Below, in pieces: positions 59,326 to 64,000 of a stretch of 64,000 nt of DNA; position 1 is the stretch's first letter, and each line of letters starts with the position of its first letter. The position numbers and the translations under genes were made by a program. A model generated the notes under the pieces. The model did no database searches, was not told where the DNA came from, and saw nothing but the letters and a program-made list of their open reading frames with translations. The DNA comes from Rhodococcus sp. HNM0563. GTDB taxonomy: Bacteria; Actinomycetota; Actinomycetes; Mycobacteriales; Mycobacteriaceae. The stretch lies in assembly GCF_012726195.1 (NCBI RefSeq), contig NZ_JAASAF010000005.1:124001-188000 (forward strand), in the 5' to 3' direction.

Positions 59326-61632
59326 GTGGCGACACTCGCGGACCGCCTAGATCATCTCCTCGGCCGGAAGACCGCAGACAAACTGTCCGACGCGTTCGGG
59401 ATGACCACGGTCGAAGACCTGTTGCGGCACTACCCGCACCGCTACGCCGCGCAGGGTGCGGAACTCGGCGACACTCAACCGGCCGAGGGTGAGCACGTCA
59501 CGATCATCGCCCGAGTGGAGAAGGCCGACGAGGTACGGATGAAGAGTCGCCCCGGCACCCGGCTGGCTGTGGTGCTGGTGTCCGACCGCCACCGGATCGA
59601 CGTCACCTTCTTCAACCCGCACAAGGTCAAATACAACATCAAGCCCGGTGTGCGGGGCATGTTCTCGGGCACCGTGAAGTATTTCCGCGACAAGTGGAGC
59701 CTGGCGCATCCGAGTTACGTGATCCTCCCGGAGCCGCGCGAGCCCGAGGTCGGCGGCGCTGCCCCCGCACCGGGACGTGTCCGCGGCGCCGGCGCGCTGG
59801 CCGGGCTGGCGCGCAGCGCCCAAGGTGCCGACGGCATCGATATGTCGATCTTCGATCGAGCCCTCATCCCGATGTATCCGGCGACCCGCGACGTGGAGTC
59901 GTGGACAGTGATGCGGTGCGTCCGGCAGGTTCTCGATCAGCTCGATTCCGTGGAGGACCCGCTCCCGGGCGGCGTGCGCAGCGAGAATTCTCTCATCGGA
60001 CTCGACGAGGCCCTGCGAACCATCCACCTGCCCGATTCCAAGAACGATGTCACCCTCGCGCGGGAACGGTTGCGGTTCGACGAAGCCGCAGCGGTGCAGT
60101 TGGTGATGGCGCGCCGGCGCCACGATGTCGAGGTTCGGAGCGCACCGAGGTGTCCGCGGCGGGCCGATGCGCTCGCTGACGAGTTCGATCGCAGACTGCC
60201 GTTCGAACTGACCGAGGGGCAGCTGTCCGTTGCGGAGGAGATCTCCGCGGACCTGTCGCAGCAGCACCCGATGAACCGATTGCTTCAGGGCGAGGTGGGT
60301 TCCGGAAAGACGATCGTCGCGTTGCGGGCGATGCTGCAGGTGATCGATGCCGGTCATCAGTGTGCGCTGCTCGCACCCACCGAGGTGCTCGCAGCCCAGC
60401 ACGCACGTTCACTCACCGCGATGCTCGGCGACCTCGCCGCCGCCGGTGAACTCGGTGCCCACGAACTCGCCACTCGTATCACCCTCCTGACCGGCTCGAT
60501 GAAAACAGCGCAGAAGCGGCAGGCGCTGAACGAGGCGGTGACCGGCGACGCGGGCATCGTCATCGGCACCCATGCTCTGATCGAAGACAATGTCGACTTC
60601 TTCGATCTCGGCCTGGTCGTAATCGACGAGCAGCACCGATTCGGCGTGGAACAACGCGACAAGCTGCGTTCCCGAGGCCGTGACGGAGCAGCCCCACACG
60701 TGCTGGTGATGACCGCCACCCCGATCCCGCGCACCATCGCGATGACGGTGCTCGGCGACCTCGAAGTGTCGACGCTGCGTCAGCTCCCGAAGGGGCGTTC
60801 GCCGATCGTCAGCCGTGTGGTGGCTGCGAAGGTCCATCCGACCTGGGTCGACCGCGCGTGGGAGCGAATCCGTGAGGAGGTCGCGGAAGGCCGTCAGGCA
60901 TATGTCGTGTGTTCGCGAATCGGTGATGGCGATGCCGACGACGACGCCGCCTTCGATCCCGCAGCCTTCGAACTCCTCGACGAGTCCGTCACCGGGAAGA
61001 AGGGCAAGCAGAAGCCGCCCGACACGAAATCGGTCGTGCAGCAGTTCGACGAACTGGTGTCGGGTCCGCTGGCCGAACTGCGGGTCGGGTTGCTGCACGG
61101 GCGGCTCCCCGGCGACGAGAAGGACGCGGTGATGCGCGACTTCGGTGCGGGTGAGATCGACGTACTGGTGTGCACCACGGTCGTCGAAGTCGGAGTCGAC
61201 GTGCCGAACGCGACGGTGATGGTGATCGTCGATGCCGACCGGTTCGGTGTCAGTCAGCTCCATCAGCTCCGTGGCCGGGTCGGCCGGGGAGGCCACCAGG
61301 GCCTGTGCCTGTTGATCACCGATACCAAGCCGGGAAGCCCGACGATGACCAGGCTCGAGGCGGTCGCAAGCACGGCAGACGGATTCGAGCTCGCCCAACT
61401 CGACCTGCAGTTGCGTCGCGAGGGCGACGTACTCGGTGTCGCGCAATCCGGAACGGTGTCGACTCTGCGTCTGCTTTCGCTCGTCGACGACGTGGAGGTG
61501 ATCGCCGCTGCGCAGCGCTTCGCGCGGGACGTCACGGAGAAAGATCCGGAACTGAAGCAACATCCGGGGCTCGCGAGCATGATGGGCGCTGCGCTCGACA
61601 CTACGAAAGCCGAGTTCCTCGAGAAATCGTGA
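59326..61632 (+). CDS. recG: ATP-dependent DNA helicase RecG
   Basis: This 768-residue helicase remodels stalled forks and Holliday junctions. The N-terminal wedge OB domain (about residues 50-140) is followed by Walker A GEVGSGKTIVALRAM, motif II VIDEQHRFG, motif III MTATPIPRT, then LLHGRLPGDEK and QLRGRVGRG (motif VI) and the C-terminal TRG region. The length is normal for actinobacteria. GTG start. The gene is in the conserved order with the DAK2 protein. Confidence 0.96.
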   Translation: MATLADRLDHLLGRKTADKLSDAFGMTTVEDLLRHYPHRYAAQGAELGDTQPAEGEHVTIIARVEKADEVRMKSRPGTRLAVVLVSDRHRIDVTFFNPHKVKYNIKPGVRGMFSGTVKYFRDKWSLAHPSYVILPEPREPEVGGAAPAPGRVRGAGALAGLARSAQGADGIDMSIFDRALIPMYPATRDVESWTVMRCVRQVLDQLDSVEDPLPGGVRSENSLIGLDEALRTIHLPDSKNDVTLARERLRFDEAAAVQLVMARRRHDVEVRSAPRCPRRADALADEFDRRLPFELTEGQLSVAEEISADLSQQHPMNRLLQGEVGSGKTIVALRAMLQVIDAGHQCALLAPTEVLAAQHARSLTAMLGDLAAAGELGAHELATRITLLTGSMKTAQKRQALNEAVTGDAGIVIGTHALIEDNVDFFDLGLVVIDEQHRFGVEQRDKLRSRGRDGAAPHVLVMTATPIPRTIAMTVLGDLEVSTLRQLPKGRSPIVSRVVAAKVHPTWVDRAWERIREEVAEGRQAYVVCSRIGDGDADDDAAFDPAAFELLDESVTGKKGKQKPPDTKSVVQQFDELVSGPLAELRVGLLHGRLPGDEKDAVMRDFGAGEIDVLVCTTVVEVGVDVPNATVMVIVDADRFGVSQLHQLRGRVGRGGHQGLCLLITDTKPGSPTMTRLEAVASTADGFELAQLDLQLRREGDVLGVAQSGTVSTLRLLSLVDDVEVIAAAQRFARDVTEKDPELKQHPGLASMMGAALDTTKAEFLEKS

Positions 61633-61648
61633 CCGAGGGCGACCGCCG

Positions 61649-62200
61649 TCAGTCGTGCAGGGTGTAGGTCAGGACTGCATTGCCCTGGCCGGTGATTCTG
61701 CTGTCGACCAGGTCGAGTCTGGTCATCGGCACGGACTCGTCGAACAGTCGTCGGCCTTCGTTGGTCACAGCGGGGTGGACGGTCAAGGTCAGTGCGTCGA
61801 CGACACCGGCGAGGAACAGAGAGCGGATGGTCTCTATACCGCCGGCCACGGTGATGCCGCCCGAACCGTCCTGCTGAAGTGCTCTGACGTACTCGACTGG
61901 ATCGCCGGTGATCACCGTGCTGTTCCATCCGAGTGAGTTACCGTCGCTGTCCAGCGTGCTGGTGACGACGTGTTTGCGGACGGGGTTGATGAACGCGCCG
62001 AAAGGGTCGTCGGCGCCCGGCCAGTACTCCGACCACTCCTGCCAGAGTTTTCGTCCGATGACGACATCTGTCACCCCGTCCAGCGATTCGGCCATCAACT
62101 CGCCCTCTTCGGGGCCGAAGGCGTCGAACTGGAACTTGTCGGGCGACTCGACGACGCCGTTGACGGAGCTGAACAGATGCGCGGTGGTCCTGCGGGGCAT
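61649..62200 (-). CDS. RibD C-terminal / dihydrofolate-reductase-like protein
   Basis: This 183-residue protein is of the RibD_C/DHFR-like family. It begins with the FSSVNGVVESPD strand-helix, has VIGRKLWQEW, ITVAGGIETIRSLFLAGVVDAL (the NADPH-binding glycine turn) and ends LTYTL. Such proteins are common stand-alone reductases in actinobacteria without a proven substrate. It is convergent with recG, 16 bp apart. Confidence 0.85.
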   Translation of the reverse strand: MPRRTTAHLFSSVNGVVESPDKFQFDAFGPEEGELMAESLDGVTDVVIGRKLWQEWSEYWPGADDPFGAFINPVRKHVVTSTLDSDGNSLGWNSTVITGDPVEYVRALQQDGSGGITVAGGIETIRSLFLAGVVDALTLTVHPAVTNEGRRLFDESVPMTRLDLVDSRITGQGNAVLTYTLHD

Positions 62201-62491
62201 GAGCGTTGTCCTTCCTTGCGATGTGCAATGCCGGCGTCTCGGTCCCCAGTGTCTCGGATCGTCGGCTCGCGGTTACAGAAAACCGACCGTCCCACCCGAC
62301 AAAATTCATCGGTGAATCCATTCGAACGCGGCATGGCGGGGCCGCGGTGTTACGGCCTTGCGACCGCGCAGGTTTCGTGTTTGTTACCAGGTGGACGACT
62401 GCATCGTTACAGTCGAGGGGGAACGCCGCAGCGTCTCGAGATGTGGAATCCCGGAGCCTGAAGTGCTGTTCGGGCGCGGTACCGTCATGCA
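62201..62491. promoter_or_regulatory. Spacer before pyruvate carboxylase with leaderless-type promoter
   Basis: I see no gene in these 291 bases. TACCGT at 62480-62485 ends six bases before the ATG at 62492, with no ribosome site, which fits a leaderless transcript. Confidence 0.5.
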
Positions 62492-64000
62492 ATGTTCTCC
62501 AAAGTGCTTGTCGCCAACCGAGGCGAGATCGCAATCCGCGCGTTTCGTGCCGCCTACGAACTGGGTGCTGAAACGGTCGCGGTGTTTCCGTACGAAGATC
62601 GCAAGTCCCTGCATCGGCTGAAGGCCGACGAGGCGTACCAGATCGGTGACGAAGGGCACCCGGTCCGGGCGTACCTCTCGGTCGACGAGATCGTGAAGGC
62701 AGCCGTGTCGGTCGGCGCCGACGCCATCTACCCGGGTTACGGCTTCCTGTCCGAGAATCCTGACCTCGCCGCGGCGTGCGACCGTGCGGGCATCACGTTC
62801 GTCGGCCCCTCGACCGAGATCCTGGAACTGACCGGAAACAAGGCGCGTGCGATCGCGGCTGCGAAAGCAGCGGGACTGCCGGTACTGGCCTCGTCGGAGC
62901 CGTCTGCCGATCTCGACGAGCTTGTCGCGGCTTCGGAGAAGATGACCTTCCCGGTGTTCGTCAAGGCTGTCGCGGGTGGTGGCGGCCGCGGTATGCGGCG
63001 AGTGGCCGAGCCCTCACAGCTGCGCGAGGCCATCGAGGCGGCATCCCGTGAGGCCGATGCGGCGTTCGGCGACCCGACGGTCTTCCTCGAGCAGGCGGTG
63101 GTCAACCCTCGTCACATCGAGGTGCAGATCCTGGCAGACAAGCACGGCAACGTCGTCCATCTGTACGAGCGGGACTGCTCTGTGCAGCGCCGTCACCAGA
63201 AGGTCATCGAGCTTGCGCCTGCCCCGAACCTGGACCCGGACCTTCGCGACAGGATCTGCGCGGACGCTGTCGCGTTCGCCGAGCAGATCGGCTACCAGTG
63301 CGCGGGAACGGTCGAATTCCTCCTCGACGAGCGCGGCAAGCACGTGTTCATCGAGATGAACCCGCGTATCCAGGTCGAGCACACGGTGACCGAGGAGATC
63401 ACCGACGTGGACCTGGTGCAGGCGCAACTGCGGATCGCTTCGGGCGAGACCTTGGCCGATCTCGGTCTGAGCCAGGACACCATCCGCATCCACGGTGCGG
63501 CGCTGCAGTGCCGTATCACCACGGAGGACCCGGCCAACGGCTTCCGTCCGGACACGGGCCGCATCACCGGCTACCGCACCCCCGGTGGTGCAGGTATCCG
63601 CCTCGACGGTGGCACCTCGGTCGGCGCAGAGATCTCGGCGCACTTCGACTCGATGCTCGTCAAGCTCACGTGCCGCGGCCGTGACCTCGAGGCGGCCGTC
63701 GCCCGCGCCCGTCGTGCGGTCACCGAGTTCCGTATCCGCGGTGTATCGACGAACATCCCGTTCCTGCAGGCCGTGCTCGATGACGAGGACTTCCGCGCCG
63801 GGCGCGTGACGACCTCGTTCATCGAAGAGCGCCCGCACCTGCTGACGCTGCGACGCTCGGCCGACCGCGGCACCAAGATCCTCGAATACCTCGCCGACGT
63901 CACGGTCAACAAGCCGCACGGCGAGCGGATCGCGACGGTGTACCCGCACGACAAGCTCCCCGCGATCGACCTGTCGGCGCCCCCGGCTCCCGGGTCGCGG
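62492..64000 (+). CDS. pyc: Pyruvate carboxylase (N-terminal part, runs off the window)
   Basis: The frame is open for 503 codons to the end of the window. It begins MFSKVLVANRGEIAIRAFRAAYELG, the biotin-carboxylase start, and holds YPGYGFLSENP and the ATP-grasp loop AVAGGGGRGMR. These are followed by HIEVQILAD, ERDCSVQRRHQKVIE, EFLLDERG, FIEMNPRIQVEHTVTE and DSMLVKL. In actinobacteria this N-terminus beside recG belongs to the full-length pyruvate carboxylase that makes oxaloacetate. The carboxyltransferase and biotinyl domains would lie beyond the window. The recG-proximal position matches mycobacterial pca. Confidence 0.93.
   Translation, partial: MFSKVLVANRGEIAIRAFRAAYELGAETVAVFPYEDRKSLHRLKADEAYQIGDEGHPVRAYLSVDEIVKAAVSVGADAIYPGYGFLSENPDLAAACDRAGITFVGPSTEILELTGNKARAIAAAKAAGLPVLASSEPSADLDELVAASEKMTFPVFVKAVAGGGGRGMRRVAEPSQLREAIEAASREADAAFGDPTVFLEQAVVNPRHIEVQILADKHGNVVHLYERDCSVQRRHQKVIELAPAPNLDPDLRDRICADAVAFAEQIGYQCAGTVEFLLDERGKHVFIEMNPRIQVEHTVTEEITDVDLVQAQLRIASGETLADLGLSQDTIRIHGAALQCRITTEDPANGFRPDTGRITGYRTPGGAGIRLDGGTSVGAEISAHFDSMLVKLTCRGRDLEAAVARARRAVTEFRIRGVSTNIPFLQAVLDDEDFRAGRVTTSFIEERPHLLTLRRSADRGTKILEYLADVTVNKPHGERIATVYPHDKLPAIDLSAPPAPGSR

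Overview
The window is about 64 kb of high-GC actinobacterial chromosome, most likely from Rhodococcus or a close mycolic-acid relative. Two blocks of conserved order support this. The first is clpX, then valS-folC-DUF4233-ndk-rne-rplU-rpmA-obg-proB. The second is DUF3515-thiL-gamma-CA-ung-rpmB-DAK2-recG-pyruvate carboxylase. Both match the order I remember from Mycobacterium tuberculosis (around Rv2439c-Rv2457c and Rv2967c-Rv2980), although there the two blocks lie far apart. I see no tRNA, rRNA, CRISPR array or intact insertion sequence.

Region 1 (0-9 kb) holds the 3' end of clpX, a long hairpin, and a beta-oxidation cluster that looks specialised for steroid side chains. It encodes a FadA5-like thiolase, a fused FadE34-type acyl-CoA dehydrogenase, a ChsH3/hydratase-2-type MaoC protein, an MFE-2-type SDR, two further SDRs, a hot-dog thioesterase and a KstR-like TetR regulator. 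Region 2 (9-15 kb) holds a TetR/secreted-lipase pair, fdhD with a strongly shrunken fdhF relic, a GNAT acetyltransferase, a methyltransferase and a haem-oxygenase-like putative diiron protein. Region 3 (15.2-19.2 kb) is a reactive-sulfur operon: a CstB-like persulfide dioxygenase/rhodanese, a membrane rhodanese, a TauE exporter, a CstR-like repressor with three visible operators, DUF302 and a tiny Cys-rich protein.

Region 4 (19.3-24.4 kb, minus strand) is the most unusual part. A putative type VII secretion effector locus encodes, in order, a SAV_915-like protein, an EspC-like protein with a YxxxD motif, a WXG-like protein ending in a glycine zipper, and an intact multi-pass membrane protein. 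After these come two broken paralogues of the membrane protein, a displaced fragment of the effector gene, and a decayed copy of the 3' end of the adjacent pdxK/thiD gene. It reads as a pore-forming toxin with an immunity array that has been duplicated, has partly decayed, and is bounded by pdxK-tail repeats.

Region 5 (24.4-42.5 kb) is mostly housekeeping: pdxK/thiD, an S9 peptidase, valS through proB, then a LysR/DapA-like divergent pair. Region 6 (42.6-53.3 kb) carries a sirtuin, ATP-dependent DNA ligase B divergent from a stand-alone LigD-type polymerase, a 2-hydroxyacid dehydrogenase, ectABC for ectoine synthesis, a RecQ helicase fused to a phosphoribosyltransferase-like tail, and a CoA-transferase. 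Region 7 (53.3 kb to the end) is the second conserved block and ends inside pyruvate carboxylase.

Many isolated genes have a TANNNT -10 hexamer 6-7 nt before the start codon, which implies widespread leaderless transcripts. All family assignments come from reading the protein sequences and remembered family features; no database search was run.
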